Positions 35,230-46,149 are shown, numbered from the stretch's first letter. The stretch: DNA of 64,000 bases from Synechocystis sp. LKSZ1 (GCF_040436315.1 NZ_AP031572.1:744001-808000); one strand, 5' to 3'. Program-made: numbers and translations. Notes: generated from the sequence alone by a model not told the origin.

Positions 35230-36993
35230 ATGGTTTGGCTTAGAAAAATTGGCTGTTGGTGGGCCCTTAGCTGTCTGCTCCTTATCACCAGTGCTTGCAC
35301 CCCAACCCCGGTAACGGATCAAGCCGTTTTTTCGGTGTTGAGTGACCCCAAAACCTTCAATGCAGTGTTATCTGCGGAATCTCCCAATATTTTTGGTCTA
35401 ACCTACGAGGGGCTGATTACGGAGAATCCCCTAACGGGACAAAAGGAACCGGCCCTGGCTAAGGCCTGGCAAATTTCCGCCGACAATAAAACCATTACCT
35501 TTCAACTGCGGGAAGGATTGCAGTGGTCTGATGGTCAGCCCCTGACAGTGGAGGATGTGCTCTTTAGCTACAATGACCTCTACCTCAATCCCAAAATCCC
35601 TAACAATTATCGCGATAGTCTCCGCATTGGTCAAAAAGGAGATTTTCCTCTAATTTCTTCCCCCCGACCAGGGGAAATTGAATTTCGCATTAGTGAACCC
35701 TTTGCTCCCTTCCTCGACAGTGCAGAAGTGCCAATTTTACCGGCCCATATTCTCCGCCAGACAGTGGAAAGCGTTGATGAGCAAGGCAATCTTAAGTTTT
35801 TAACTACCTGGGGAACTGATACGCCGCCCCAGGACATTGTGGTCAATGGCCCTTACCGGGTTAAGGAATACATCACTAGTCAACGCATTGTTTTTGAACG
35901 AAATCCCTATTTTTGGAAACGTAATGCCCAGGGCCAGCGTTTGCCTGCCATCTCCCGTGTGATCTGGGCCATTGTGGAATCAACGGATACGGCCCTCCTG
36001 CAATTTCGGTCGGGTAGCTTAGATGCGATTAGTGTCACCCCTGAATATTTTTCCTTGCTCAAAAAGGAAGAAGAACGGGGCAATTTTACCCTTTATAATG
36101 GCGGCCCTGCCTACGGCAGTACCTTTCTCTTTTTCAATTTGAATCAGGGCCAACGGAACGGCCAACCCCTCGTCGATCCGATCAAATCACGTTGGTTTAA
36201 CGACGAGAACTTCCGCCAGGCTATCGCCTACGGCATCGACCGCCAACGGATGATTAACAATATTTTCCGGGGTCTAGGAGCCGCCCAAAATGCTTTAATT
36301 TCCATGCAATCGCCCTACTATAATCGTTCTCTCGCGGGCTATAACTATGACCCCCAACGGGCCAGGGCCTTACTACAAGCGGCTGGCTTTACCTACGATG
36401 CCCAGGGCCAGTTACTCGATGCGGATAATCATCCGGTTCGTTTTGTCCTTCATACCAATGCCGGCAATAAAATCCGGGAGGCCATGGGGGCCCAAATTCA
36501 AGAAGACCTGGGCAAATTGGGAATCCAGGTGGATTTTAGCCCCATGAGTTTTAGTGTTTTGGTAGATAAGTTAAGCAATAGCCTCACCTGGGATGCGGTT
36601 TTGTTAGGGCTGACTGGCGGCAATGATCCCCATATCCCCAACGTTTGGTACACTGACGGCAATTTGCACATGTTTAACCAAAAACCCCAACCTGGTAGTG
36701 CCCCCATTGACGGCTGGGTGATTGCCCCCTGGGAACAAAAACTGGCGGATCTGGCCCTTAAAGGTTCCCAGGTACTCGATTTCGACCAGCGCCGGGCTAT
36801 TTACGCTGAGCAACAACAAGTGGCCCTGACCTATTTACCTTTTATTTATTTGGTTAATCCCTATTCTCTGGCCGCGGTGCGTAATCGCTTCTGTAGCATT
36901 CAATATTCGGCCCTGGGAGGGGCTTTCTGGAATTTAGACGAGATTACCCTTTGTCCGGCCCTCGGAGAAATATCCCGCAGAAATTATCACTAG
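35230..36993 (+). CDS. ABC transporter substrate-binding lipoprotein, family 5 (peptide/nickel type)
   Basis: The 587-residue protein has a signal peptide with a lipobox (LLLITSAC, Cys at about 23), then the SBP_bac_5 pattern: DPKTFNAVLSAES, EPALAKAWQISADNKTITFQLREGLQWSDGQPLTVEDVLFSYNDL, FRQAIAYGIDRQRMI, and late LTYLPFIYLVNP. It should capture oligopeptides or similar ligands outside the inner membrane and pass them to Dpp/Opp-type permeases; no permease or ATPase gene is adjacent, so the partners are elsewhere. The ATG at 35230 (MVWLRKIG) starts the signal peptide. Confidence 0.9.
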   Translation: MVWLRKIGCWWALSCLLLITSACTPTPVTDQAVFSVLSDPKTFNAVLSAESPNIFGLTYEGLITENPLTGQKEPALAKAWQISADNKTITFQLREGLQWSDGQPLTVEDVLFSYNDLYLNPKIPNNYRDSLRIGQKGDFPLISSPRPGEIEFRISEPFAPFLDSAEVPILPAHILRQTVESVDEQGNLKFLTTWGTDTPPQDIVVNGPYRVKEYITSQRIVFERNPYFWKRNAQGQRLPAISRVIWAIVESTDTALLQFRSGSLDAISVTPEYFSLLKKEEERGNFTLYNGGPAYGSTFLFFNLNQGQRNGQPLVDPIKSRWFNDENFRQAIAYGIDRQRMINNIFRGLGAAQNALISMQSPYYNRSLAGYNYDPQRARALLQAAGFTYDAQGQLLDADNHPVRFVLHTNAGNKIREAMGAQIQEDLGKLGIQVDFSPMSFSVLVDKLSNSLTWDAVLLGLTGGNDPHIPNVWYTDGNLHMFNQKPQPGSAPIDGWVIAPWEQKLADLALKGSQVLDFDQRRAIYAEQQQVALTYLPFIYLVNPYSLAAVRNRFCSIQYSALGGAFWNLDEITLCPALGEISRRNYH

Positions 36994-37048
36994 TTTAATG
37001 GGGTCTTGACATCAAAATTTTCGTATTGAGATCAGTTTATTGGTTTGT

Positions 37049-37912
37049 ATGAGTAAAAAAATTGACTATATCCTAGAAGTTCTCAAAGTCATTCGAGATG
37101 AATATTTATCTAACGATATGCAATCTATTGAGAATATAAGAATTAATGCAACGACAATCGTTGCACAAAAATATGGGCTTTGGCGTACAACGATTCTTGA
37201 CAAGTATCAGCGTGGGTTAAGACCAGAGACATACGGAACAGAATCATTCGATAATTTAGTCAAAGACTGGCTTATTGATAGAACCCCGCTGTTGCAAGAA
37301 ATTTTACTTAAGCATTCTACAGATGAAGCAGATAAACGTAAAGTTGCCAGATTTTTTCACGAACCAAATCTCACATCTTTCGATAAAGTAGATGATACTA
37401 ATAATAGAAGTCTGTATGAAAAAATACGGGATCTTATAGAACTTATTGAAAACACAGAAGATAATGAAAATAATAGCTTTGATCCATCGAGCATAAAAGA
37501 TGAGCGCACAAAAACAGCAGTAATGCTAGTCCAAAGACGAGGCCAGAAAAAATTCAGAGAAGAATTAATTAGTTTATATGATGGAAAGTGCGCAATTAGT
37601 GGAACAAATACAATTGAGGTATTGGAAGCATCTCATATAGTACCATACTTTGGCGATGAAACAAATCATCCTACGAATGGTATCTTATTAAGATCAGATA
37701 TTCATAATTTGTTCGACTTTGGTTTAATTGCTATTAATGAGACTACATATTCAATAATGATTAGCGAAATGCTTCGTGGATCATATTATCAACAGTATGA
37801 TGGTCGGCAGTTGTACCTTCCAAAAACTGCAGGTTTTAGACCAAGCCGAAAGGCTTTACAGCGTCATCGTGAAACCTCGCAATTTATTCTCGACAATCGC
37901 TATCATGCCTAA
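37049..37912 (+). CDS. HNH endonuclease domain protein, AT-rich
   Basis: The 287-residue protein has an N-terminal helical part (YILEVLKVIRDEYL, then LWRTTILDKYQRGLRPE) and a C-terminal HNH nuclease (about 170-240): KFREELISLYDGKCAISGT, VLEASHIVPYFGDETNHPTNGILLRSDIHNLFDFGLIAIN. The HIVP His, the Asn of NGILL and the HNLFD His are the expected catalytic set. This domain type occurs in restriction-like and defence nucleases. The base composition is clearly AT-richer than neighbours and GGCC, common elsewhere, is almost absent, pointing to horizontal transfer. No methyltransferase is adjacent. The ATG at 37049 was preferred to a TTG at 37040. Confidence 0.85.
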   Translation: MSKKIDYILEVLKVIRDEYLSNDMQSIENIRINATTIVAQKYGLWRTTILDKYQRGLRPETYGTESFDNLVKDWLIDRTPLLQEILLKHSTDEADKRKVARFFHEPNLTSFDKVDDTNNRSLYEKIRDLIELIENTEDNENNSFDPSSIKDERTKTAVMLVQRRGQKKFREELISLYDGKCAISGTNTIEVLEASHIVPYFGDETNHPTNGILLRSDIHNLFDFGLIAINETTYSIMISEMLRGSYYQQYDGRQLYLPKTAGFRPSRKALQRHRETSQFILDNRYHA

Positions 37913-38100
37913 CTATAGAGCTGTGATTGGAGAATCTTTAGACTTATCTTAAGTAAATTATAGAAATGATCACGCTTCTGTTTTTCTGTAGGTCTTTACG
38001 TTACTCAATGCTAGCGGGGGGATTAAAATAACGACCTCCGAGTTTGCGATGCAATTACCGCCTAACTCACTCGGTAATGTATCATCACTTAGGCTATTGA

Positions 38101-38133
38101 AACCCCCCTGACTTTTTCCAAGACTGGGGGATT
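38101..38133 (-). terminator. Candidate terminator downstream of glpX
   Basis: Read on the minus strand, AATCCCCC pairs with GGGGGGTT across a loop of about 17 nt, ending in T-rich sequence. It lies about 60 nt beyond the glpX stop. The loop is long, so stability is moderate. Confidence 0.45.
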
Positions 38134-38194
38134 GATTAAGCTGAGCATTTTTAGCTAATCCCGGCCCAGTAGAACCAGGCCAGGATAGTGAAGA

Positions 38195-39232
38195 TTACTT
38201 CAGTTGAATCATTTTGGGCTGGTCAAGTAGGTGAACGGTATCCACAAAGCGGGCCGTTTTCGACTGGGTAGAAATGACCAAGCTTTGGGTACGGGCGCCA
38301 CCGTGGAAGAAACGAACGCCTTCCATTAGGGTGCCGGGAGTAATACCACAGGCGGCAAAGAGAACCGTTTCGCCACTGGCCAATTCGTGGGTGTCGTAGA
38401 CGCGGTCACCATCGGTGATGCCCATGGAACGGAGTCTTTCCAGGTTGCCTTCGCGGCTTTCTCCAATCAGGCCGGTTTTAACTACTTCGGGATCGTAGAT
38501 GAGCTGTCCTTGGAAGTGGCCCCCTAGACAACGCATCGCTGCTGCCGAGATAACCCCTTCAGGGGCGGCCCCAATGCCCATTAAGGCATGGATGTTGGTT
38601 CCAGAAAAAGCACAGGAAATTGCGGCAGAGACGTCCCCATCGCTAATCAAGCGGACACGGGCTCCCGCTTGACGAATTTCTTGAATTAGTTCCTTGTGGC
38701 GGGGCCGGTCCATCACCACCACCACTAATTCCTCCACACTGCGATTGAGACAATCGGAAAGAATTTTTAGGTTTTCCGTTGCCGACTTATTGATATCCAC
38801 ATGGCCCTTAGCAACCGGGGGGGCCGCTAATTTTTTCATGTAGAAGTCGGGGGCCGCAAATAGGCCACCCTTCTCAGAAATGGCTAGAACGGCCATGGAG
38901 CCATTTTGGCCATAGGCTACGAGGTTAGTGCCTTCGCACGGGTCAACGGCGATATCAATTTCCACTAGCTCGTCGGGATTGCAGTACGCCTTAGCATCTT
39001 CTCGGGTGCAGATACCAACTTCTTCTCCGATGTAGAGCATGGGAGCTTCGTCCCGTTCCCCTTCCCCAATCACAATGCGACCCCGCATGTGAATTTTATT
39101 CATCCGCTCCCGCATCGCTTCTACAGCGACTTGGTCAGCGGTATTTTTTTCACCTTTCCCCATCCACTTGGCCGAGGCGATCGCCGCTTGCTCGACGACT
39201 TCAATGATTTCTAAACCGAGGGTACTTTCCAC
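38195..39232 (-). CDS. glpX: Fructose-1,6-/sedoheptulose-1,7-bisphosphatase, class II (GlpX type)
   Basis: The 345-residue enzyme is the bifunctional cyanobacterial F/SBPase of the Calvin cycle. Visible signatures are [50 protein letters not shown] (metal-binding Glu residues), [25 protein letters not shown] (DPxEGT metal and phosphate site) and [20 protein letters not shown]. It starts with a GTG at 39232, as in close homologues; the N-terminus [16 protein letters not shown] is family-conserved. It sits next to psaB but is separated by about 400 bp including a terminator, so is a separate unit. Confidence 0.96.
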   Translation of the reverse strand: MESTLGLEIIEVVEQAAIASAKWMGKGEKNTADQVAVEAMRERMNKIHMRGRIVIGEGERDEAPMLYIGEEVGICTREDAKAYCNPDELVEIDIAVDPCEGTNLVAYGQNGSMAVLAISEKGGLFAAPDFYMKKLAAPPVAKGHVDINKSATENLKILSDCLNRSVEELVVVVMDRPRHKELIQEIRQAGARVRLISDGDVSAAISCAFSGTNIHALMGIGAAPEGVISAAAMRCLGGHFQGQLIYDPEVVKTGLIGESREGNLERLRSMGITDGDRVYDTHELASGETVLFAACGITPGTLMEGVRFFHGGARTQSLVISTQSKTARFVDTVHLLDQPKMIQLK

Positions 39233-39356
39233 GCGATGATTCCTCCCAACTGCTAATAAATCTAAGTTGCCTTAGCGTAGTCTGATTTTGTTATCAGTCA
39301 AAGTCTATCAGAGTGGGGGATCACCGTAAAATCAGTCAGCAATGAAAAATCGTCGG

Positions 39357-39524
39357 TTAATGGGAACCAGGGATTGGGGTCTTGGGTTTACGGGGGCCGT
39401 CCTGGGGATAGCAGGCCTCTCCTGCATCAAACAATGCCTGGAGCTTTTCAACGTTATCGGGAGGAACAAAAACGTGGCCCTGCGCACGTAGTAGTATTTG
39501 ATGCCCATAAAACGTCCGGTAATA
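39357..39524 (-). pseudogene. Possible decayed small gene, coding-like C-terminus without start
   Basis: Between glpX and psaB the minus strand has a 55-codon open stretch whose translation looks protein-like: LLRAQGHVFVPPDNVEKLQ, ALFDAGEACYPQDGPRKP and a stop after PIPGSH. It has no ATG or GTG. An ATG at 39576 with an AAGGAG just upstream opens a different frame (MKIRLFCSS), so a frameshift could have split one small gene. I do not recognise the family. It could also be a chance open frame. Confidence 0.3.
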
Positions 39525-39621
39525 TTATGGGGAAAACCTCAGAGAGAAGGCTGGAGCAAAATAACCTTATCTTCATGGCTCCTTGTAACACATACTTTTT
39601 TACTTATTCTAAAATAGTACT

Positions 39622-39660
39622 CCAAGAAAAGGAAATCCCCCACCGTTTAGGCAGGGGATC
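39622..39660 (-). terminator. Rho-independent-like terminator of psaB
   Basis: On the minus strand GATCCCCTGCC (39660-39650) pairs with GGTGGGGGATT (39644-39634) as an 11-bp stem with three G-U pairs and a TAAAC loop, followed by TTCCTTTTC. It begins 33 nt after the psaB stop, which is a normal terminator position. Confidence 0.75.
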
Positions 39661-39692
39661 TTGAGTCATCACTTATCTAGCAAGAGCCGGTG

Positions 39693-41888
39693 TTAGCCGA
39701 ACTTACCAGCCGTCGAAGCAATGAGGAAGGCCGCGTAGGTCAGGATATAGCCAACAGTGAAGTGGGCCAAACCAACCAAACGAGCTTGAACAATGGAGAG
39801 AGCAACGGGTTTATCTTTCCAACGAACGAGGTTCGCCAGAGGAGTCCGTTCGTGGGCCCAAACGATGGTTTCGATCAGCTCTTGCCAGTAACCCCGCCAA
39901 GAGATGAGGAACATGAAGCCAGTCGCCCAGACCAGGTGTCCAAAGAGGAACATCCAGGCCCAAACTGAGAGGTTGTTCACACCGTAGGGATTGTAGCCGT
40001 TGATTAGCTGAGCGGAGTTGGCCCAGAGATAATCCCGGAACCAGCCCATCAGGTAGGTTGAGTTTTCGTTGAACTGAGCCACGTTCCCAGACCAAACACC
40101 GAGGTGTTTCCAGTGCCAGTAGAAGGTTAACCAGCCCAGGGTGTTCAGCATCCAGAACATAGCTAGGTAGAAGGCATCCCAAGCTGAGATGTCGCAAGTA
40201 CCGCCACGGCCGGGTCCATCACAGGGGAAGGAATAACCAAAGTCTTTTTTGTCGGGCATCAGTTTAGAGCCACGAGCGTCCAAGGCCCCTTTGACCAGGA
40301 TTAACACGGTAGTGTGTAAACCAAGGGCGATGGCATGGTGAACCAAGAAATCGCCAGGGCCAATGGGCAGGAAGAGGGAATTGGTACCGCTGTTGATAGC
40401 ATCTAACCAACCAGGCAACCAAGCGGCGCCAGTGGTTGAAGCAATGCTGTCAGGATTGGAAAGCAGAACATCAAAGCCGTAGAGGGCCTTGCCTGAAGTT
40501 GCTTGAATCCATTGAGCGAAGACCGGTTCAATCAGGATTTGTTTCTCGGGGGTTCCAAAAGCAACGACAACATCGTTATGAACATAGAGGCCGAGGGTGT
40601 GGAAACCGAGGAAGAGGGAAACCCAACTGAGGTGGGAAATCAGAGCTTCTTTGTGCTCTAACATCCGTGCCAGCACATTATTTTTGTTGGCGACGGGGTC
40701 GTAGTCACGAACAAAGAAGATGGCACCGTGGGCGAAGGCTCCAACCATCAGGAAGCCAGCGATGTACTGGTGATGGGTATAAAGAGCTGCTTGGGTGGTG
40801 TAGTCCTTCGCGATAAACACGTAGGACGGCATGGAATACATGTGTTGGGCGACCAGAGAGGTCACAACTCCTAAGCAAGCCAAGGCCAAGCCGAGTTGGA
40901 AGTGTAGGGAGTTGTTAACGGTGTCGTAAAGGTTTTTGTGTCCTTCACCGGTTAAAGGGCCTTTGTGGGCATTGAGGATTTCCTTGATACTGTGACCAAT
41001 CCCCCAATTGGTACGATACATGTGACCTGCAATGATGAAGATCACAGCAATCGCCAAGTGGTGGTGGGCAATATCCGTCAACCAAAGAGACTCGGTTTGG
41101 GGATGGAAGCCACCCAGGAAGGTCAGAATCGCAGACCCAGCGCCTTGAGCCGTGCCAAAGACATGGCCAGCGGTGTCAGGATCCGCCGCATATACGCCCC
41201 AGTTCCCCGTAAAGAAGGGCAGAAGCCCTGCGGGGTGGGGAGGCGTGGACAAGAAGTTATCCCAACCGACGTGTTGACCACGGGATTCAGGGATAGCAAC
41301 GTGTACCAAGTGACCAGCCCAAGCCAAGGAGCTAACCCCAAATAAACCGGCCAGGTGGTGATTCAAACGGGATTCCGCATTTTTGAACCAAGCGAGGCTA
41401 GGACGGAACTTGGGTTGTAGGTGTAACCAACCAGCGAAGAGGAAAATAGAAGCCAGTAAAAGTAAAAATACTGCGCCTTGGTATAGCTCTTGGTTAGTGG
41501 TCATACCAATGGTATAAAACCAATGGTAAACACCGGAATAGGCGATGTTAACTGGGTTAGAAGCCCCCGCTTGGGTAAACGCATTGAGAGCGCCTTCCCC
41601 AAAGTGGGGATCCCAGATCGCATGGGCAATGGGACGAGTGTTTAAGGGATCTTTAATCCACTGTTCAAAATTACCTTGCCACGCAACGTGGAAAAGGGTG
41701 CCAGAAGTCCACAGGAAAATGATGGCGATATGACCAAAGTGGGAGGCAAAAATCTTTTGATAAAGATTTTCCTCAGTCATCCCATCGTGGGTTTCAAAGT
41801 CGTGGGCCGTTGCGATCCCATACCAAATACGCCGCGTAGTGGGGTCTTGGGCGAGATCCTGGCTAAACTTGGGAAATTTAGTTGCCAT
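39693..41888 (-). CDS. psaB: Photosystem I P700 apoprotein A2 (PsaB)
   Basis: The 731-residue thylakoid protein has eleven membrane segments and forms the photosystem I core heterodimer with PsaA, binding P700, the antenna chlorophylls, phylloquinones and half of the 4Fe-4S centre FX. The FX loop [13 protein letters not shown], with both ligand cysteines, is present, as are many paired-His segments ([47 protein letters not shown]). The N-terminus [20 protein letters not shown] and C-terminus STAGKFG are typical. It lies 189 bp downstream of psaA in the same direction, the usual psaAB arrangement. Confidence 0.99.
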   Translation of the reverse strand: MATKFPKFSQDLAQDPTTRRIWYGIATAHDFETHDGMTEENLYQKIFASHFGHIAIIFLWTSGTLFHVAWQGNFEQWIKDPLNTRPIAHAIWDPHFGEGALNAFTQAGASNPVNIAYSGVYHWFYTIGMTTNQELYQGAVFLLLLASIFLFAGWLHLQPKFRPSLAWFKNAESRLNHHLAGLFGVSSLAWAGHLVHVAIPESRGQHVGWDNFLSTPPHPAGLLPFFTGNWGVYAADPDTAGHVFGTAQGAGSAILTFLGGFHPQTESLWLTDIAHHHLAIAVIFIIAGHMYRTNWGIGHSIKEILNAHKGPLTGEGHKNLYDTVNNSLHFQLGLALACLGVVTSLVAQHMYSMPSYVFIAKDYTTQAALYTHHQYIAGFLMVGAFAHGAIFFVRDYDPVANKNNVLARMLEHKEALISHLSWVSLFLGFHTLGLYVHNDVVVAFGTPEKQILIEPVFAQWIQATSGKALYGFDVLLSNPDSIASTTGAAWLPGWLDAINSGTNSLFLPIGPGDFLVHHAIALGLHTTVLILVKGALDARGSKLMPDKKDFGYSFPCDGPGRGGTCDISAWDAFYLAMFWMLNTLGWLTFYWHWKHLGVWSGNVAQFNENSTYLMGWFRDYLWANSAQLINGYNPYGVNNLSVWAWMFLFGHLVWATGFMFLISWRGYWQELIETIVWAHERTPLANLVRWKDKPVALSIVQARLVGLAHFTVGYILTYAAFLIASTAGKFG

Positions 41889-42077
41889 AGCTTTTTCGGA
41901 AATTCTCCTCGTTAAGCAAGCAAAATGAGGCGGATGCAGAAAGCACTGCTCATTTCCGGATTTGTTAAACCAGTCCTAGAATGACTGGGAGAGTACAAGC
42001 GCCTTTAAAGTCGCTGGAGGGTTTCCCAGGTTTGGTAACGAGGCAAAGACCCCTAATAACCAAACCTGAGGGCCAGT

Positions 42078-44333
42078 CTAACCAATGGATAGACTACGGG
42101 CGAGGAAGAACGCCCAGGTGGTGACAATACCACCCAAGAGGTAGTGGGCTACGCCAACCGCACGGCCTTGAATAATACTTAGGGCACGGGGTTGAATCGC
42201 CGGAGCTACCCGGAGTTTATTGTGAGCCCAAACGATAGACTCAATTAACTCTTGCCAGTAACCCCGTCCACTGAAGAGGAACATCAAGCTAAAGGCAAAG
42301 ACAAAGTGACCCGCCAGGAACATGATGCCGTAGGCAGAGAGGGCAGAACCGTAGGAGTTAATCACGTTAGCGGCTTGAGCCCAGAGGAAGTCCCGGAGCC
42401 AACCATTAATGGTGATAGCACTTTGGGCAAAATTCCCTAGGGTGACATGGGTGACACTACCATCAGGAGCAACGGTTCCCCAGACATCCGACTGCATTTT
42501 CCAACTGAAGTGGAAGATGACAATGGACAGGGAGTTGTACATCCAGAACAGTCCAAGGAAAACGTGATCCCAACCAGAGACTTGGCAGGTACCACCACGA
42601 CCGGGGCCATCGCAGGGGAAGCGGAAACCGAGGTTCGCTTTATCAGGAATCAAACGGGAGCTACGAGCGTAGAGTACCCCTTTGAGGAGAATCAGCACAG
42701 TAACGTGGATGGTGAAGGCATGGATGTGGTGAACCATGAAATCCGCCGTACCGAGGGGAATTGCCGAGATGGCAACTTTACCGGCCACTGCAACGGTTGC
42801 GCCGTCAAAGACGTTGCTAGCAGTTGCTAAGGCATGGGGAGCTGTATTACCAGGCGCCAGGGCATGGATGTGCTGTACCCATTGGGCAAAGATGGGCTGG
42901 AGTTGAATCGCCGTATCCGAGAACATGTCTTGGGGACGACCCAGGGCCCGCATCGTATCGTTATGGATGTAGAGACCAAAGCTATGAAAGCCGAGGAAAA
43001 TACAAACCCAATTGAGATGGGAAATGATAGCGTCACGGTGGCGCAGCATCCGATCCAGCAAGTTATTAACGTTTTTCGCGGGATCATAATCACGCACCAT
43101 GAAAATGGCCCCGTGGGCACCCGCACCGACGATCAAGAAACCGCCAATCCAAGTATGGTGAGTGAAAAGGGACAACTGCGTGGCGTAGTCGATGGCCTGG
43201 TAGGGATAGGGTGGCATGGAATACATGTGGTGAGCCACAATGATGCTCAAAGACCCTAACAGAGCCAGGTTGATCGCTAGCTGGGCATGCCAAGAGGTGG
43301 TCAGAATCTCGTAGAGACCTTTATGGCCTTCCCCGGTGAAGGGGCCTTTATGGGCTTCGAGAATCTCTTTCATGCTGTGACCGATGCCCCAGTTCGTGCG
43401 GTACATATGACCAGCAATAATGAACAGGACGGCAATCGCCACATGGTGGTGGGCCACATCACTGAGCCAGAGACTACCCGTAACTGGATTCAAACCGCCT
43501 TTAAAGGTGAGGAAATCAGAATAGACTCCCCAGTTAAGCGTAAAGAATGGTGTTAAACCTTGGGCGAAGCTGGGGAAGAACTCGGCCATCTTTGCCGCAT
43601 CCAGAACGTATTCCTGGGGCAAGGGGATGTCCTTCGGCGCGACACCAGCATCTAGTAGTTTATTAACGGGTAAAGAAACGTGGATCAAGTGACCAGCCCA
43701 GGCCAGGGAGCCGAGGCCCAGTAAACCAGCCAAATGGTGGTTCATCATGGACTCTACATTCTGGAACCATTCCAGCTTGGGAGCCTTGACGTGGTAGTGG
43801 AACCAGCCGGCAAACAGCATTAGGGCAGCCATTACCAAACCGCCAATCGCGGTGCAATAGAGCTGATAGCTGTCGGTAAAGCCAGCGGCCCGCCAGAGAT
43901 AAAACAAACCGGAGGTAATTTGAATACCATGGAAACCACCGCCCACATCGCCATTCAAAATGCCTTGACCCACGATGGGCCAAACCACTTGAGCACTAGG
44001 CTTAATGTGAGTGGGGTCTGCTAACCAGGCTTCGTAGTTAGAGAACTTCGCGCCGTGGAAGTACATTCCACTTAACCAAACAAAGACAACAGCGAGGTGA
44101 CCAAAGTGGGCACTGAAGATTTTGCGCGAAACATCTTCGAGGTCGCTGGTCTGACTATCAAAATCGTGGGCATTGGCGTGGAGGTTCCAAATCCAAGTAG
44201 TGGTTTTGGGGCCTCTAGCCAGAGTCCGATCAAAATGGCCAGGCTTGCCCCATTTCTCGAAGGAGGTCGGGACAGGATTGGTATCAACCGTGACTTTGGC
44301 TTTCGCCTCTCTTTCGGGAGGACTAATTGTCAT
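42078..44333 (-). CDS. psaA: Photosystem I P700 apoprotein A1 (PsaA)
   Basis: The 751-residue protein is the partner of PsaB in the photosystem I reaction centre, with eleven membrane segments. It contains the FX loop [18 protein letters not shown] with both cysteine ligands, the PsaA-specific region [26 protein letters not shown], and the C-terminus [26 protein letters not shown]. The start ATG at 44333 ([17 protein letters not shown]) has GAGGAGT upstream as ribosome-binding site. A leader of up to 500 bp precedes it. Expression of this operon is normally light-regulated in cyanobacteria by RpaB. Confidence 0.99.
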   Translation of the reverse strand: MTISPPEREAKAKVTVDTNPVPTSFEKWGKPGHFDRTLARGPKTTTWIWNLHANAHDFDSQTSDLEDVSRKIFSAHFGHLAVVFVWLSGMYFHGAKFSNYEAWLADPTHIKPSAQVVWPIVGQGILNGDVGGGFHGIQITSGLFYLWRAAGFTDSYQLYCTAIGGLVMAALMLFAGWFHYHVKAPKLEWFQNVESMMNHHLAGLLGLGSLAWAGHLIHVSLPVNKLLDAGVAPKDIPLPQEYVLDAAKMAEFFPSFAQGLTPFFTLNWGVYSDFLTFKGGLNPVTGSLWLSDVAHHHVAIAVLFIIAGHMYRTNWGIGHSMKEILEAHKGPFTGEGHKGLYEILTTSWHAQLAINLALLGSLSIIVAHHMYSMPPYPYQAIDYATQLSLFTHHTWIGGFLIVGAGAHGAIFMVRDYDPAKNVNNLLDRMLRHRDAIISHLNWVCIFLGFHSFGLYIHNDTMRALGRPQDMFSDTAIQLQPIFAQWVQHIHALAPGNTAPHALATASNVFDGATVAVAGKVAISAIPLGTADFMVHHIHAFTIHVTVLILLKGVLYARSSRLIPDKANLGFRFPCDGPGRGGTCQVSGWDHVFLGLFWMYNSLSIVIFHFSWKMQSDVWGTVAPDGSVTHVTLGNFAQSAITINGWLRDFLWAQAANVINSYGSALSAYGIMFLAGHFVFAFSLMFLFSGRGYWQELIESIVWAHNKLRVAPAIQPRALSIIQGRAVGVAHYLLGGIVTTWAFFLARSLSIG

Positions 44334-44838
44334 GAGGGTACTCCTCTCTCGACAATGAACTTTAAGGGTTTCCTATTGTGAATAGTGTAATAGAGGAGGG
44401 TCAAAAGCGAAATAATTTTGCCATCCTAGATGCGGTGTTGAATTTGCCAATTTATTAGCTTTCGGGTAGCACGCATCAATAGAAGATAATAAGTCTTCCC
44501 CTCTACCTATGCCTGGAGACTTAACAATAATTAAAAAATAGCTAAATTCTTATCGGGCAAGCCCTACACCATGACAACCCCCTTAAAAAGTCAAGCTAGA
44601 CCTTGTTTTCTTTACAAAAAGTAACATCCTGGAGAGCTAAGATTTTGTACCCAGATTTAATTACAGACAAGGCATAGAAAAGAATCAATGATGTTGTCCT
44701 TGTGCGTCTAGATCCTGGGATCTTAAGAAATATTACAGATTTTCTTCAATTACTCATTATCTATCACGCTAGTTTCTCTCGGTAGAATACAGAGAAGCGT
44801 TGCCGATTGAGCTATATTGCTTTCTAGAGAATCTACGT
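44334..44838. other. psaA upstream region, shared with divergent lipoprotein gene
   Basis: About 500 bp with no gene; it must hold the psaA promoter (minus strand) and the promoter of the divergent lipoprotein gene. At 44611-44627 the plus strand reads TTTACAAAAAGTAACAT, close to the HLR1 pattern bound by RpaB (two KTTACAWW octamers separated by 2 nt) with mismatches in the second half. The rest is AT-rich with no other clear signal. Assignment of the HLR1-like site is tentative. Confidence 0.4.
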
Positions 44839-44850
44839 GGAGGGCCTCCC

Positions 44851-46149
44851 TTGCTGAAATATCTAGCCCAAATGTTGTCTCCGTGGGGGAAACCCCTTAG
44901 CTGGGGGCTTCTCCTACTCGTTCTTTTTGTGAATACTGCCTGTCAGTCTCCTCCTCAGGCCTCCTCCCCACCGGCCCTCGTGCCGTCAGGGGTTCCCATT
45001 GTCAGTGGCCATTTGGCAGAAGTCGCCCCCCCCTCAGCGATCCAGGGCCTAGCCCCGATTTTTGACCAATATCAGCCCCAGGTTAAAATTCTTCACCCGA
45101 CCCCGGATCAGGTGCTAACGGATACCACGGTGCCGGTGGAAATCGAAGTCCGGGATCTGCCTCTATTCCAAGATCCGGCCCTGGAAGTGGGGCCCCATTT
45201 ACACGTAATTGTGGATAACGAACCCTATCGGGCCGTTTACAACGTCGATCAACCCGTCCTGTTAAAAGACCTAACGCCAGGTACCCACACCATCCGTGTT
45301 TTCCCCGTTCGCCCCTGGCACGAAAGCTTCAAAAACGACGGAGCCTTTGCCCAGGTTACGTTCCATGTGCTGACTAAAACCGATGATAATGTTCCAGATC
45401 CGCAGCAACCCCTTTTGACCTACAGTCGTCCCAAGGGAAGTTATGGTGCAGAGCCAATTCTACTAGACTTTTATCTCAGTCAGGCTCCCCTTTCTCTAGC
45501 CAGCTCCGATGCCGAGAATAATAGCTGGCGGATTCGGGTCACAATTAATGGGGAAAGCTTTTTGCTAGATCGATGGCAGTCACCTTACCTGACCGGCTTC
45601 ACTGAAGGTAAAAATTGGATCAAGCTAGAGTTTATCGATGCTCAGGGTAATCTCGTTACCAATCACTTTAATAGCACGGTGCGGGTCATTGACTACCAAC
45701 CCCAGGGCCAAGATACACTGTCGCGCCTGATACGCGGAGAACTGAAACCCGCAGAGCTCCAGGCAATTAGTCAGCCGCAGACACTCCTTTCTTCTCCGGA
45801 TAAAGACTCGCTCTCTTCTCCATTAACTCTCCAGACTCCTGAATTAGACGTCCAGGAACTCCCGCCAGACAAGCCGTCCGTTGAGGCCGGCAGTATAGTT
45901 CCAGACGCTACACCTGAAGTGCCTTCCCCAAGTAATCTTGAACCAGATCCCGCAGTGGAAAAACCTACAGAGGACACGGCTGCCAATTCACCAGATCTTG
46001 ATGCTACTGTTGCACCGCCACAGGAGAAGGGAGAAAGCCCAGGGGAATTTGCTCTTCCTCTAGAAGAATCTGTTGCTGTTCCAGATAATGAACCTGACGA
46101 GGGAGGGGCTGATTCCGTGCTTTCTAGCACAAAATTGTCGGGAAATTAA
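44851..46149 (+). CDS. Predicted lipoprotein with Pro/Glu/Ser-rich C-terminal tail
   Basis: The precursor has a hydrophobic signal segment (GLLLLVLFVNTAC) with a lipobox Cys near residue 31. Residues about 75-190 form a beta-rich domain (DQVLTDTTVPVEIEVRDLPLF, HLHVIVDNEPYRAVYNVDQPV, GTHTIRVFPVRPWHESF) resembling Ig-like or FixG-type folds; a second such domain follows to about 290. The last 120 residues are disordered, rich in Pro, Glu and Ser. Function unknown. The start may be the TTG at 44851, which has GGAGG 7 nt upstream, or the ATG at 44872. It is divergent from psaA. Confidence 0.65.
   Translation: MLKYLAQMLSPWGKPLSWGLLLLVLFVNTACQSPPQASSPPALVPSGVPIVSGHLAEVAPPSAIQGLAPIFDQYQPQVKILHPTPDQVLTDTTVPVEIEVRDLPLFQDPALEVGPHLHVIVDNEPYRAVYNVDQPVLLKDLTPGTHTIRVFPVRPWHESFKNDGAFAQVTFHVLTKTDDNVPDPQQPLLTYSRPKGSYGAEPILLDFYLSQAPLSLASSDAENNSWRIRVTINGESFLLDRWQSPYLTGFTEGKNWIKLEFIDAQGNLVTNHFNSTVRVIDYQPQGQDTLSRLIRGELKPAELQAISQPQTLLSSPDKDSLSSPLTLQTPELDVQELPPDKPSVEAGSIVPDATPEVPSPSNLEPDPAVEKPTEDTAANSPDLDATVAPPQEKGESPGEFALPLEESVAVPDNEPDEGGADSVLSSTKLSGN

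Noticed and set aside
42252-43556. Several plus-strand open frames antisense to psaA and psaB
   Set aside because: They mirror the conserved photosystem genes and show no protein-like sequence or start signals; shadow frames.
45771-46130. A 119-codon minus-strand frame within the lipoprotein gene
   Set aside because: It is Ser/Gly-rich because it is antisense to the Pro/Glu/Ser-rich tail.
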